Below, in pieces: positions 1 through 9,377 of a stretch of 64,000 nucleotides of DNA. Every line of letters starts with the position of its first letter. The stretch's first letter is position 1. A model generated the notes under the pieces. That model did no database searches. It saw only the letters and a program-made list of their open reading frames with translations, and had not been told where the DNA came from. A program made the translations under genes and the position numbers. Source of the DNA: Ryuthela nishihirai (taxonomy: Eukaryota; Arthropoda; Arachnida; Araneae; Heptathelidae); assembly GCA_038380435.1 (NCBI GenBank), contig JAWZYU010000010.1, positions 44,054,135 through 44,118,134 of the forward strand, read 5' to 3'.

Positions 1-108
1 ATGAATGACATTAAAAGTCAAAATAATGACTTGAAAGCCGATATGGCTACACAGATGAATGACATTAAAAGTCAAAGTAATGACTTGAAAGCCGAAATGG
101 CCGCACAA
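1..108 (+). repeat. 54-bp tandem duplication in the gag-like coiled coil
   Basis: Two 54-bp units (1-54, 55-108) encode near-identical 18-residue segments beginning MNDIKSQ; weaker NELRTE/DDLKAE/AEMRAE units follow, giving an extended heptad/hendecad-like helix. Confidence 0.85.
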
Positions 109-2733
109 AATAATGAGTTGAGAACGGAGATAGTTTCTCAAAAAGATGATTTGAAAGCCGAAATAGCGGCACAAAATGCTGAGATGAGAGCTGAAGTGGC
201 TTCTCAAGTTGGTAAGATTATTGATCAGTTCAAGGATAGTAAAACCGAACTCAATAGACAATGCAATAGTTTAAATGTTGAATTTGTCAGTGAAAAAGGT
301 GATCTTGATAGTGTTAAGTTAGATTGTAAACATGGAAAAGAAAAAGAGAAAGGCAACGCATATAAAAATGTGGATCTGCTACTGAAAATCAAGAATCGTA
401 GAGATAGCGCAGATAATGCCTTTGACCACGCAACTACTGGTGATGCATGGCAGAGTGTCTATGTCGCTGGTGACATGTCTAGGAACTGTGAAGAACAATC
501 ACACAGATCAGAGAGCTGTGAGACTATACAGTACGCTTTGCACTTCAAAATACCTAGGTATACAAGTCTGGCACGATCTGAAGAGAGATCCACACGAAAG
601 GTATTCTATTCCTCGCCGTCAGCAAAATGTGTCATGGACAATTATCGCAAAGGCAGAGTAACGAGTGGTAATGAGGGGGAACGAAACAGAGTTTACGTTT
701 CGCAGAGTGGTCCGAGTAAAGAAGAGGCGTCCATTCATCATAGATACAAAGTGCCCTTCGTCGTTACCGCGGAAGTCGGAGAGATTTTTCCGAAGCATAT
801 AGCCACACTCGAATCGTTTATAGAAAGTGGGGATTTAAGGAAGAGGAATTCCGAAGGATGGCTTAGAAGCATAACAGGTGATGCTAGTAAAAGAGCTTCA
901 GGCAGAGACAGTACTTCAAAGACTAACTTTCTGGATGAAACTAAGCCTCAGAGTTACGATCAGAGAGAAGTGAATCCCTCAGATAATTTCAACGTAGCCA
1001 CGCTGAATTTCTTTTCTGAACAGTCAATGTGCAGATTTGGACATTATAACCATTTAGATTATAAGGATATAGAAAAGTTTTATCACGATTACAATGAGAG
1101 CTCCAAGAAGGTGAATTCGGAAGAAACAGCAACTATGACCTCCTCGGGTCATGTGTTTTGCTGGAGACCCGAGTGGCGCCATCGGATGGTGGATAAACAC
1201 AACACAAGAGGTGTCAGCGACAAAGTGAGTCTTGTCTTGGCTCCTGCACTTGCTGCTTTAGGTCTCAAGGTCCCTATGATCTCCGGTCGTGCTCGCCAAT
1301 TGACGGGAGATACTCTGGACAAATTGGAATCCATCCCTGGCTTCACAGTCGACTGCACTAAAGATAAAATCGAGCAGATGAGGGAAGACGTCGGATGCTG
1401 CATCGTAGGACAGAGAGTGGAGCTGGTGCCAACAGATAAGGAGATTTACCGCTGCAAGGATCTGACGGCTACCGTAGATAGCGTTCCTCTAATGAGATGC
1501 TCAATTGTGTCCAAAAAGCTGGCTGAAGGAGTGTGCGCTTTGGTTTATGATGTTGAATTCGGAAAAGGAGCTATTGATCTCATCAGTACAGAAGATGTTG
1601 CTGTTGATTTAGTTAAGAAAATGGTTACAGCATCACAAACTCGTGGAATGAAGAGTTTGAGTTGTTCAGCTGTTATCAGCAACATGGATTCACCTCTTGA
1701 AAACTCTGTTGACAACTCTCTGGAAGTGATGGAAGCTGTTCAGTGTTTCCTTGGTAACGGATCCTTGGAACTGCAAGAGCTCGTCGAAGAGTTAGAAGGA
1801 GAACTTCTGCGTTTTGTGAACATTGTGGATAATAGGGTAGATGAAGCATCACGTGTCCGTAAGGTTCTGCATAACGGCAATGCTTTGAACAAGTTTCGTA
1901 ACATGTTAATAGAACAAGGAGTATCTGAAGATGTTGCAAGCTGGCTATGTGAAGGTAAAACAGAAAAAATATTGCTAGCAGCCCGACACATCACTGATTT
2001 CACTTATACAGGAGAAACAGGTAAGGTTGTCGGATTAGAAGCTGCAGTTCTAGCAAGAGTATGGAAGGAGGAGATGGACCGAAGAGCTAAAAAGAATTAT
2101 GGAGCTGATATTATATTTGTGAAGCACCTTGGGGATCAAATTGAATCAGGTGAAATATGGCTGAAGGTTCATCACGACAGTTCTGAATTAAGTGAAAGTC
2201 AACTGACAAAAGGGTCAGACTGGAGGATGAAACTCCTCCCTAGATTTTATGTCACTAATGACTTTCATTCCTTGTTACTGTTGATAGAAGTAAAAATCCA
2301 AAGAAGAAAACTTTCGACAAAGAAGAAAACTTTTTACAGGTTTTGCACGAAAACTCTTAGTCGATTCTTCTCCCTGCGGAGACATAAACATGTTCACAAG
2401 GGCTATAGGCCTTACACGTATTATATTTGTGGACGAGGCTTCAGTCAGAAAAGAAATCTAAGTCATAATGAGATTCGCTTTCATTTTGACACAGACGTGG
2501 AATATCGCATTCGTCGACGTCCAGCTACAAAGAGCAAGGTGGTTCACGTGGATCGTTTGACCCCGTTTCATCGAAGAACTGAAGAAACTTTGGAATCCAG
2601 AATTGTTCGGGACGAACAAGACCTAGGAAGGGGGCAGTGTTACGACAGAAGGAATCTGGCAACCGAAAGCAAAAAGTTTCAGCCAACGAATAAGAACGTT
2701 GGGAGAATTTGGAGAAGGAGAGTGGAGCGTTAA
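1..2733 (+). CDS. Chimeric retroelement ORF: gag-like coiled coil, thymidine phosphorylase-like domain, integrase tail
   Basis: Uninterrupted 910-codon frame open at the window edge, so the true start may lie upstream. Residues 1-110 are a K/E/Q-rich coiled coil resembling arthropod gypsy gag. Residues about 111-370 are unrecognised. Residues about 375-737 match the alpha/beta domain of animal thymidine phosphorylase, which phosphorolyses thymidine: VDKHNTRGVSDKVSLVLAPA, then DKLESIPGF, then TATVDSVPL, then SKKLAEG. The family's N-terminal helical domain is absent. Residues about 795-830 hold a one-cysteine zinc-finger relic (CGRGFSQKRNL). Residues 835-860 (RRPATKSKVVHVDRLTPF) are the Ty3/gypsy integrase C-terminal tail. 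The stop lies 11 nt before an LTR. Key residues differ from active enzymes: S86, one glycine and R171 of the E. coli enzyme correspond to N401, R403 and K486, while H400, S501 and K505 remain. I infer a non-autonomous LTR element carrying an intronless captured phosphorylase. Enzymatic activity is doubtful. Confidence 0.75.
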   Translation: MNDIKSQNNDLKADMATQMNDIKSQSNDLKAEMAAQNNELRTEIVSQKDDLKAEIAAQNAEMRAEVASQVGKIIDQFKDSKTELNRQCNSLNVEFVSEKGDLDSVKLDCKHGKEKEKGNAYKNVDLLLKIKNRRDSADNAFDHATTGDAWQSVYVAGDMSRNCEEQSHRSESCETIQYALHFKIPRYTSLARSEERSTRKVFYSSPSAKCVMDNYRKGRVTSGNEGERNRVYVSQSGPSKEEASIHHRYKVPFVVTAEVGEIFPKHIATLESFIESGDLRKRNSEGWLRSITGDASKRASGRDSTSKTNFLDETKPQSYDQREVNPSDNFNVATLNFFSEQSMCRFGHYNHLDYKDIEKFYHDYNESSKKVNSEETATMTSSGHVFCWRPEWRHRMVDKHNTRGVSDKVSLVLAPALAALGLKVPMISGRARQLTGDTLDKLESIPGFTVDCTKDKIEQMREDVGCCIVGQRVELVPTDKEIYRCKDLTATVDSVPLMRCSIVSKKLAEGVCALVYDVEFGKGAIDLISTEDVAVDLVKKMVTASQTRGMKSLSCSAVISNMDSPLENSVDNSLEVMEAVQCFLGNGSLELQELVEELEGELLRFVNIVDNRVDEASRVRKVLHNGNALNKFRNMLIEQGVSEDVASWLCEGKTEKILLAARHITDFTYTGETGKVVGLEAAVLARVWKEEMDRRAKKNYGADIIFVKHLGDQIESGEIWLKVHHDSSELSESQLTKGSDWRMKLLPRFYVTNDFHSLLLLIEVKIQRRKLSTKKKTFYRFCTKTLSRFFSLRRHKHVHKGYRPYTYYICGRGFSQKRNLSHNEIRFHFDTDVEYRIRRRPATKSKVVHVDRLTPFHRRTEETLESRIVRDEQDLGRGQCYDRRNLATESKKFQPTNKNVGRIWRRRVER

Positions 2734-2744
2734 CGGTCGTTGTG

Positions 2745-3264
2745 TGTTGTAACGGTCGGTGAGTTCGAAAATGGCCGGTGGGCTGTTCTGAGACAGTGCG
2801 CGTTAAGTATCAAGAAGTAACTTGATGTGTTGTGTATACGCGGAAGGATAAAAGTGGGATCTTTTATCGTTAAGTATCAAGAAGTAACTTGATGTGTTGT
2901 GTATACACGGAAGTATAAAAGTGGGAACTTTTATGGCTAACTTCGAATGTCTACACGGACTGTCTTTTTGTTCGGCTAGTGTGTGAACAGTTATTAGCAC
3001 AGGACGAGAATTGGTTTACGAGTGAAGATCTTCGGGTGACCTGGTGAATCAAGTAAAAGGTAGTATTTTAGTAAAATACACAGAGCTGATATTGTGTGCT
3101 CTATGCAGGAAGATTGATGACTTGTGCATGTTAATAGTTGATTTGTTAATAAGATACTTCATCCATATTTCCTTTGTAACAATTTACCTTGTATTGAATT
3201 TGGTTTTGAAATATAGCTTTTAATACTCACGCTCAGCGGCTATCCATTTTTGTGATCCGCAACA
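2745..3264 (+). mobile_element. 3' LTR of the chimeric retroelement
   Basis: Begins TGTTG and ends CAACA, a perfect 5-bp inverted repeat typical of LTR ends, 11 nt after the stop codon of the integrase-tailed ORF. A purine-rich stretch (about 2701-2728) just upstream is the candidate polypurine tract. The 5' LTR would be left of the window, so LTR identity, insertion age and the target duplication cannot be read here. Exact ends are inferred from the inverted repeat only. Confidence 0.6.
2801..2934 (+). promoter_or_regulatory. Duplicated 67-bp U3 segment with TATA-like boxes
   Basis: Units 2801-2867 and 2868-2934 are near-identical and each ends with a TATA-like motif (GGATAAAAG, AGTATAAAAG), so the putative LTR promoter is doubled. 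Tandem U3 duplications are a known way LTR elements change promoter strength; function here is inference. Confidence 0.55.
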
Positions 3265-3414
3265 ATATTTTGACTAGCAAACAATATCCTTCTTCCTGGT
3301 CAATTGTGAATTTAATTTTCATACTTAAACCTAATAAACCAGCAGAAGAATTAAAGTCAATATAGACCAGTATCTCTCGCTTCTAATGTTCTTAAAATTT
3401 TTGAAAAATTAATT

Positions 3415-3867
3415 TTGAAAAGACTTCTGTGGTTTCTTGATGAAAAAAATATCATCTTTGATTATTTACATGGATTTAGAAGAGGTAGGTCAATTATAGA
3501 TTGTCTAATTCATCTTGTTGGAGATGTTAACAATGCTTTTCACCACAAAAAGACAGTGGTTGCAATTTATTTTGACCTTACAGATGCTTTTGACTCAGTA
3601 TGGATTACTGATCTTTTATACAAACTTAGTAAAATAGGGAAGTCTAGATATATTACTCCTTTATTAAGTTTTACCATACTAATAAGTGCTATCAGGTTAA
3701 ACTTCATAATGTTTACTCAAATAAACTTAAAATGCATAGTGGAATTTAACAGGGAGGTATTTTATCGCCCACACTTTTTAATATATATCTTTATGATCTA
3801 CCTGAATCTATTAATAAAAATGTTAGCTATTCAATTTATGCTGATGACCTTACCCTATGGGCAATAG
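3415..3867 (+). pseudogene. LINE reverse transcriptase fragment
   Basis: Open frame of 150 codons with RT finger/palm motifs, including FDLTDAFDSVW with the first catalytic aspartates. It runs out of frame before the YADD motif, which is present about 3835-3850 in another frame. Not a functional gene. Confidence 0.75.
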
Positions 3868-4149
3868 AAAAAGAATACAAAGATATGACAAAAACACTTC
3901 AAGAAGCAGTCAAAAACATTCATTTCTACTCTGACAAAGGGCACTTGAAAATAAGTGCAGAGAAGTCATTAGACCTTTTGTTAGGACTAAAGCTGTTATT
4001 CCTCAACTGAATGTTTATCTTTATCATGGCTTGTTGCCTAATGCAGATCAACGTAAGTGTTTAGGAGTAATCTTTGACTCCAGACTCAAATGGGATAAAC
4101 ATTTACAAAAAGTTTATACGACTGGAAATAAACTCTTTAATTTTGACAA

Positions 4150-5145
4150 ATGCTTAGTAACTACAAGTTAGGGATGCTCTTCAACAAATCTCTTTATCTT
4201 TATAAAAATTTCGTTAGACCAAAGTTGGAGTATGGTCTTGGTTTGTTGGTGGGAATACCAGACTATAAATTTAAGAAAGTAAATATCTTGCAAAATAAGT
4301 TTATTAGACTTGCTTCGGGCTTATTGAGAAGTACCGCAAATCTTTCTCTTTTGGCAGAAACAAATCTGCCAATTTTTGAAATTAGAGCAAAATTTTTGTT
4401 CATTAAGGATTATACAAGGTTACAGCTCAAACTTAAAGAACATTTTTTAATAAGGAAGATTATAGAAAAGAATTACGACTTTTGTGCTCTTAATATATTA
4501 AAGAAAGACTTTTATTTTTGTCAAATTTTGGAAATTAAAAATAAAGGTGATTTATATACAAAAGATCGTATTTGGACTTTGAAGTGTCCAAGTATTAAAG
4601 AAAGTATTCCTAATATAATAAAAAAAAGTGATATGGATCAAAAAGTCTTAAAGATTATAACTGAATCCTTCGTTGATAATGACTATGACGATATTTTACA
4701 GACATTTACTGATGGGGCTTACTTCCCCAGCGAAAGTATTTCTACAGCTGCTTTTGACATACCAGCCAAAAATGTTTTTGAACGATTTCAGTTTTCAGCA
4801 GATGCTATTATTTTGCAGGCTGAATTGTTTCCCATATACAAGGCAATTACAGGGGTTGAAATAAATTTACTTAATGAAAATGTGGTGTTGTTAACAGATT
4901 CCAAGGCAGCCTTGTTGGCCTTAGAAGATTATATTCATTATAAGATCATACTAGATAGTTTTAAAATATACATTAAATCCGTAATAAAAGGAAATCATAT
5001 TTTTCTTCAATGGTTGCCTAGCCACTGTGGAGTGGCAGGCAATGATAATGTGGACAAAATATCTAAGGATGCTATTAATTTAGAAGCATCTACAACTTTA
5101 TTTTTATTTCTCATATGTCTTAAAAGGAAAAATAAAGAAAAATAA
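4150..5145 (+). pseudogene. LINE RT C-terminus and RNase H domain
   Basis: 331-codon frame. Residues 1-70 carry the RT thumb signature (VRPKLEYG, KFIRLASG). Residues about 185-325 carry RNase H motifs in order: FTDGAY (D), QAELF (E), LLTDSKAAL (D), LQWLPSHCGVAGND and a terminal D. The four acidic residues look intact although the element is broken by a frameshift upstream and a stop downstream. Confidence 0.8.
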
Positions 5146-5567
5146 ATTCAAGGACTAAATATATATTTCAAATTTCATGCTCTAATTAATAGTAACTTTA
5201 GATATTATCTTGATGAAAATACTTCATTTTTTAAGCAATATAATTTCAGTAGACAAGGTATTAGTAAAATCATAAGGCTGCGTATAGGTACTGCTGCAAT
5301 TAATAACTACCTTTTTAAAATCAAGAAGAACCAGTCCGATTTGTGTAAAATCTGTTAAGTTAAAGAGACTGTTTCCCATGTGTTGCTAAATTGTGAAAAG
5401 TATGATGAAGCCAGAAAAAACTTTTTTGAAGCACTTCGTTACAAATACAATCTAACTGAATATATGTTACCGCTAAAGTGCAGAAATCAGTTATTCTACA
5501 TATTATCTAGGTATTGTGCAGATTAACTAGGGTGATCCGTTAACGTGCGGAAAATTGTTTCATTCCT

Positions 5568-5622
5568 CAAATTACCTAGGTAATCTGCAAATTACCTGGA
5601 TAATCTGCACATTACCTACTAG
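5568..5622. repeat. Short tandem repeat of an ATTACCTAGGTAATCTGCA-like unit
   Basis: Three imperfect units around a CCTAGG palindrome. The same motif recurs at 6010 and 6070, so these belong to one small-element family. Confidence 0.6.
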
Positions 5623-5768
5623 GCACTCGTTAAAGTGAAAATAAGATCTTTGCTGGAACAACAGGAACGTTTCTGTACGCTTAAATTAACATAATGTTAT
5701 TTATCTAGTGTCCGAGAGTAGAGTTGAAACCAGGGTCATCCCTCTGTCAACATGAATCAGTCGTCCGA

Positions 5769-5900
5769 ATTATAAAAAACGCCCCCAAAATTAGCAGGCC
5801 AAGTGAGAACGAATCATTTTAGTGATTCGTTATCAAGAATGAATCACTTTACCGATTCGTTCTCACTTGGCCTCCGCTCATCCGGGGCGTTTTTTATAAT
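5769..5900. repeat. 132-bp nested palindrome (foldback/MITE-like)
   Basis: Outer arms 5769-5785 and 5884-5900 are perfect 17-bp inverted repeats (ATTATAAAAAACGCCCC and complement). Inner arms start GGCCAAGTGAGAACGAATC at 5797 and end in its complement at 5872, and the loop is itself partly palindromic. It could extrude as a cruciform. Confidence 0.85.
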
Positions 5901-5990
5901 GAGGACGAGTGAATCACGTGACACGAAGATTCATATTCAAGAGATTCACCACTATGAGAGAAACAAACTTTTGAACTTTAACGATACGGA

Positions 5991-6095
5991 AGCCGTTAAT
6001 GTGCACATTACCTAGGTAAAATGCGGAAAACACTTGATTCCGCACTTCAACGGAGCAAATCAGCAGATTAGCTAGGTAATGTGCACATTAACGGC
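5991..6095. repeat. Inverted repeat with 26-bp arms
   Basis: Arms 5991-6016 and 6070-6095 are complementary at 25 of 26 positions (core TTAATGTGCACATTACCTAG). The spacer carries a second palindrome (TGCGGAAAACACTTGATTCCGCA-like). Probably a MITE end or solo foldback. Confidence 0.75.
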
Positions 6096-6112
6096 TTTCG
6101 AGTTTTAGCGGT

Positions 6113-6500
6113 TGGGTTGGGTTGTTTTACCTCTGAGCGGCACTTTTTTGCACACCATGGGCTAAATGGCCAGGTCACATGGACCCCGAAGGCTCAGAGA
6201 AGGTTGGGGGAGGGGACCCACTGGAACAGCTGTTGGGAGACAGATGTTAGCCTCCCGTCAAGGCCATCCAGCGTGTTCTTTAACGTGCACAGGGTATGGC
6301 TCTCCAGCACACGGGGCCACGGCTTAACGTCCCATCCGACGGACGGCGGCCTTTCCAAGCCCATCGGTGTCCCCTACTGACCGTGGGCAGGGCGGGGAAT
6401 TTTGCGGAGTAAATCTCAACGCTGACCCAGCTGGGACTCGAACCTGGGAAGTACAGATTACGAGCCTGGCGCGCTACCAACTGAGCCACCCCCGCCCCCA
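6113..6500 (-). mobile_element. SINE family A copy, full length
   Basis: tRNA-like head at the right end (A box TGGCTCAGTTGG and B box GGTTCGAGTCC on the minus strand), conserved GC-rich middle, tail GTAAAACAACCCAACC. Flanked by 9-bp duplications TTTAGCGGT (6104-6112, 6503-6511). Long open frames on both strands are family-wide by-products. Confidence 0.9.
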
Positions 6501-6511
6501 GCTTTAGCGGT

Positions 6512-6843
6512 AACATATACATGTCACGGCGTAAGCCATGGACGGCCAATTGTTTCCTTCATCGTGCCATATATGTTGGAACTATGTTGCCTGACACCCG
6601 GGAGGTGGAACCAGAAGCCACACAGAGCGAATCTAATTTGGAAGAATTAAAACCCGGGAGAATGGAAGAATTAAAATCGGAAGATATGCCACTGTGAAGA
6701 GTTGAGCATCCTACACTTTGGCTACTCCTGTCTCAGGCATTTCGTAAAGCAGAATACCGTGTCCTAGTGGTCCTATAGAGTAGATTCTGCTTCGTGCTGC
6801 CATCTTTCGGCAGTCTCTAGAGCCACATGCAGTAAAGATATTG
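6512..6843. other. Intergenic or intronic DNA, no gene seen
   Basis: Contains a short imperfect duplication (GGAAGAATTAAAA, about 6640-6690) and a TAAA run; otherwise nothing recognisable. Confidence 0.5.
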
Positions 6844-7051
6844 TAAATAAATAAATAAATACCTCCTCAAGCAGCTGCTTGCCACAGAGGTCTGCATGAG
6901 CCATTAAGTTTATATGCCATAGTAGAAGGTCTGAGAGGATGGCAGGACCTCAGCAGAAAAACGACACATACATCCATGCCTTACCCGGGACTCGAACCCA
7001 GATCCCTTAGATCAGTAGCCAAGCGCGCTAACCACTCGGCCATGGGACGGG
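6844..7051 (-). mobile_element. SINE family B copy
   Basis: Head at the right (minus strand GGCCGAGTGGTTAGCGCGCT A box, GGTTCGAGTCC B box), body with CAGCTGCTTGAGG, and an (ATTT)n tail. tRNA-derived, unrelated in body to family A. Confidence 0.85.
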
Positions 7052-7318
7052 GGTAAATGCAAGAAAATTGCAATTCATTTTCTGTTAATAATATATATGA
7101 AGAACATCAGGCCAAATTTGGTATAATAAATCCAATAATACTCACAAAAGTTGTGTCTTTTGAAAAAAAAGTTAAATATTTCATAACGAAAAATGAAAAT
7201 TGTCTTAAGAGCATTAAAAGTTGAACTGTTCCTGCAGTAGCATTTGACAGTTCAATGAAATCCTCCCACTCACAAGGGTTACTAAAGTTCTAAAGCGTTA
7301 AAAAAAGTTTAAACTTAC

Positions 7319-7430
7319 TTTTTCCATCTTGGACAAATGTAAGGCATAGATGTCGTTCGCTCGGAACTGCATAAACCTCATGTTGCTCGACTGACTCAGT
7401 TCTGTGATGATGCGAACGCTGGGAAACATC
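7319..7430 (-). CDS. slo2: Slo2 potassium channel exon (RCK2: [20 protein letters not shown])
   Basis: Reads [11 protein letters not shown]...[22 protein letters not shown], matching the RCK2 segment of Slo2/KCNT channels, Na+-gated K+ channels of the plasma membrane whose cytoplasmic RCK domains form the gating ring. Acceptor TTTTTTGCAG at 7431-7440, donor GTAAG at 7318. The first base completes a lysine codon split from the exon at 12906-12772. It ends in phase 0, and the next exon is outside the window. Confidence 0.92.
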
Positions 7431-8187
7431 CTGCAAAAAACAAAATAACTCAATTTATAGTTACTCATTTTGTCTTTTACTTGATTGTTTTAGAAACACT
7501 CACTATGCTAGAATTGAAATAGTAAATTTTCGAATTAATGTTACAAATGCTGTAGTTTAAAGAAATACGGACTACTGCCGAAAAAATTAATAAGAAAACA
7601 AACGCTAGTCTCAGAAATGCCATTGCGATAATTTTTATTTCTGTGAAGTAAATGTTGTATTTTGCATTTATTAATGGTATCATCATAACTCTGTGTACAG
7701 ACACTAGGGCATAAATCATAAATACGAAAGGGTACAATACAGAAGAGAATGAATGCATGAATAAATTTAGAACAACTTACCTTAAAAGTAGTGAATATCA
7801 ACAATTTCTGAATGAAGTGTTTTGGGTTCATTTCAGATTAGTTAATTTATTCCATTCTCAATTGGAATAAATGCAAAATTTTTCTTAATTCTCCATAGAT
7901 ATTAACGTATGAAACAATTGCTCCGTAGGTAGTCATTGCCTAGATAGAGGCCATTACTTTCAGAATTAGGATCTCAAGCTCTTTGCGATATTCATCTTGT
8001 CAAGGGGCAAGTGCTGAAATTCTCTTAAATGATTGAAAACTTACTTTATGACACACTTTTTTTATCTGACAGAAAAAACTGCGTTTGTAACTCTGTGGGA
8101 AGAAGCTGTTTGAGGGGTGATTTATTTTTTTAAATAAAACACTGATTAGTTAATGTAGAGGCAAGTAACCCGCAACTCTTTGAGTTG
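7431..8187. other. slo2 intron, AT-rich, no feature seen
   Basis: Only short frames; I see no repeat family or exon signal beyond the 3' splice site. Confidence 0.5.
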
Positions 8188-8200
8188 CATATATGTGGCT

Positions 8201-8668
8201 TTGGTTGTGTTGCCTCTGAGCGGCACTTTTTTCCATACCATGGCCAGGTCGGTCACAAGGACCCCGAAGGCTCAGAGAAGGTTGGGGGAGTGGACCCACT
8301 GAAACAGCTGTCGGGAGACAGATGGTAGCCTCCTGTCAAGGCCATCCATCGTGTCCTCGAAGGCTCAGAGAAGGTTGGGGGAGTGGACCCACTGAAACAG
8401 CTGTCGGGAGACAGATGGTAGCCTCCTGTCAAGGCCATCCAGCGTGTTCTTTATCGTGCACAGGGTATGGCTCTCCCACACACGGACCACAGCTTAACGT
8501 CCATCCGACGGACGGCTGCCTTTCCAAGCCCATCAGTGTCCCCTACTGACCATGGGCAGGGCGGGGAGTTTTACGGAGATAAGTCTCAAAGCTGAACCAG
8601 CTGGGACTCGAACCTGGGAATTATTGATTACGAGCCTGACGCGCTACCGACTGAGCCACCCCCGCTCC
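8201..8668 (-). mobile_element. SINE family A copy with internal 93-bp tandem duplication
   Basis: Diverged family A element; CGAAGGCTCAGAGAAGG...GCCATCCA is present twice (8265-8357, 8358-8450). Flanks share a diverged duplication TATATGTGGCT/TATATATGGCT. Confidence 0.85.
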
Positions 8669-8979
8669 ACACATATATATGGCTCTTTATTACGTCAGAT
8701 CTTAATCCCAAAACTTATATTTTTTACCCTGCGCTGCACTGTTTCTCTTTAAATCTGTAAATCATGTTTTGCTTTAAATCTGTAAATCAGTGTTGTGAAC
8801 ACTGCTCCCCCCTACCCTTTAAACACATATTCAACAAGAAGGATTGCTCTGCGTTGCTCAGGCCGTTCCTGATGTCAGAACGCTTTCTCATAGCCCATGG
8901 CTTCGTTTCTATGTACACTATCGAGATTTATACTAACCGTTTCGACACATTTCGCTATCCTGTGGTTCCCGTTGTACTC

Positions 8980-9365
8980 TGAGGGGAGGGGGTGGCTCAG
9001 TCGGTAGCGCGCCAGGCTCGTAATCTGTAGTTCCCAGGTTCGAGTCCCAGCTGGGTCAGCGTTGTGATTTATCTCCGCAAAATTCCCCGCCCTGCCCACG
9101 GTCAGTAGGGGACACCGATGGGCTTGGAAAGACCGCCGTCCGTCGGATGGGACGTTAAGCCGTGGCCCCGTGTGCTGGAGAGCCATACCCTGTGCACGTT
9201 AAAGAACACGCTGGATGGCCTTGACGGGAGGCTACCATCTGTCTCCCAACAGCTCTTCCAGTGGGTCCCCTCCCCCAACCTTCTCTGAGCCTTCGGGGTC
9301 CATGTGACCTGGCCATTTAGCCCATGGTATGCAAAAAAGTGCCGCTCAGAGGTAAAACAACCCAA
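8980..9365 (+). mobile_element. SINE family A copy, full length (reference copy)
   Basis: 386 bp with a perfect 12-bp target duplication CCCGTTGTACTC (8968-8979, 9366-9377). Head reads GTGGCTCAGTCGGTAGCGCG...CTCGTAA...GGTTCGAGTCCC; the anticodon loop CTCGTAA and flanks resemble elongator tRNA-Met with CGT in place of CAT. The 3' end is CAACCCAACC, not poly-A. The middle, with GATGGGACGTTAAGCC and GTGCACGTTAAAGAACACG, recalls widely conserved metazoan SINE domains (possibly Nin), from memory. Confidence 0.95.
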
Positions 9366-9377
9366 CCCGTTGTACTC

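Larger units (their letters stand above)
3265..5525 (+). mobile_element. Degraded non-LTR retrotransposon (LINE with reverse transcriptase and RNase H)
   Basis: Conceptual translation shows, in order, a PSSW motif (about 3290), HGFRRGRSIIDC, AIYFDLTDAFDSVW, a frameshift, SIYADDLTLWA (about 3835), a thumb-like region, RNase H, and a CKIC...HVLLNCEKY zinc-knuckle-like end. Frameshifts and stops break it. RNase H downstream of RT points to the I/R1/Loa-like part of LINE diversity; the clade is uncertain. The 5' half is missing because the LTR directly abuts the RT domain. Confidence 0.8.

Noticed and set aside
1149..2003. Minus-strand frames inside the chimeric ORF
   Set aside because: Shadow frames of the plus-strand coding sequence with no domain support.
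8985..9060. Functional tRNA gene at SINE heads
   Set aside because: A and B boxes are present, but the acceptor stem does not close and the sequence continues into the SINE body.
9102..9365. Recurrent 80-100 aa frames such as MGCFTSERHFFAHHGLNG and MALPHTGPRLNVPSDGRR
   Set aside because: They occur in nearly every family A SINE on either strand and are broken freely in diverged copies, so they are by-products of repeat sequence.
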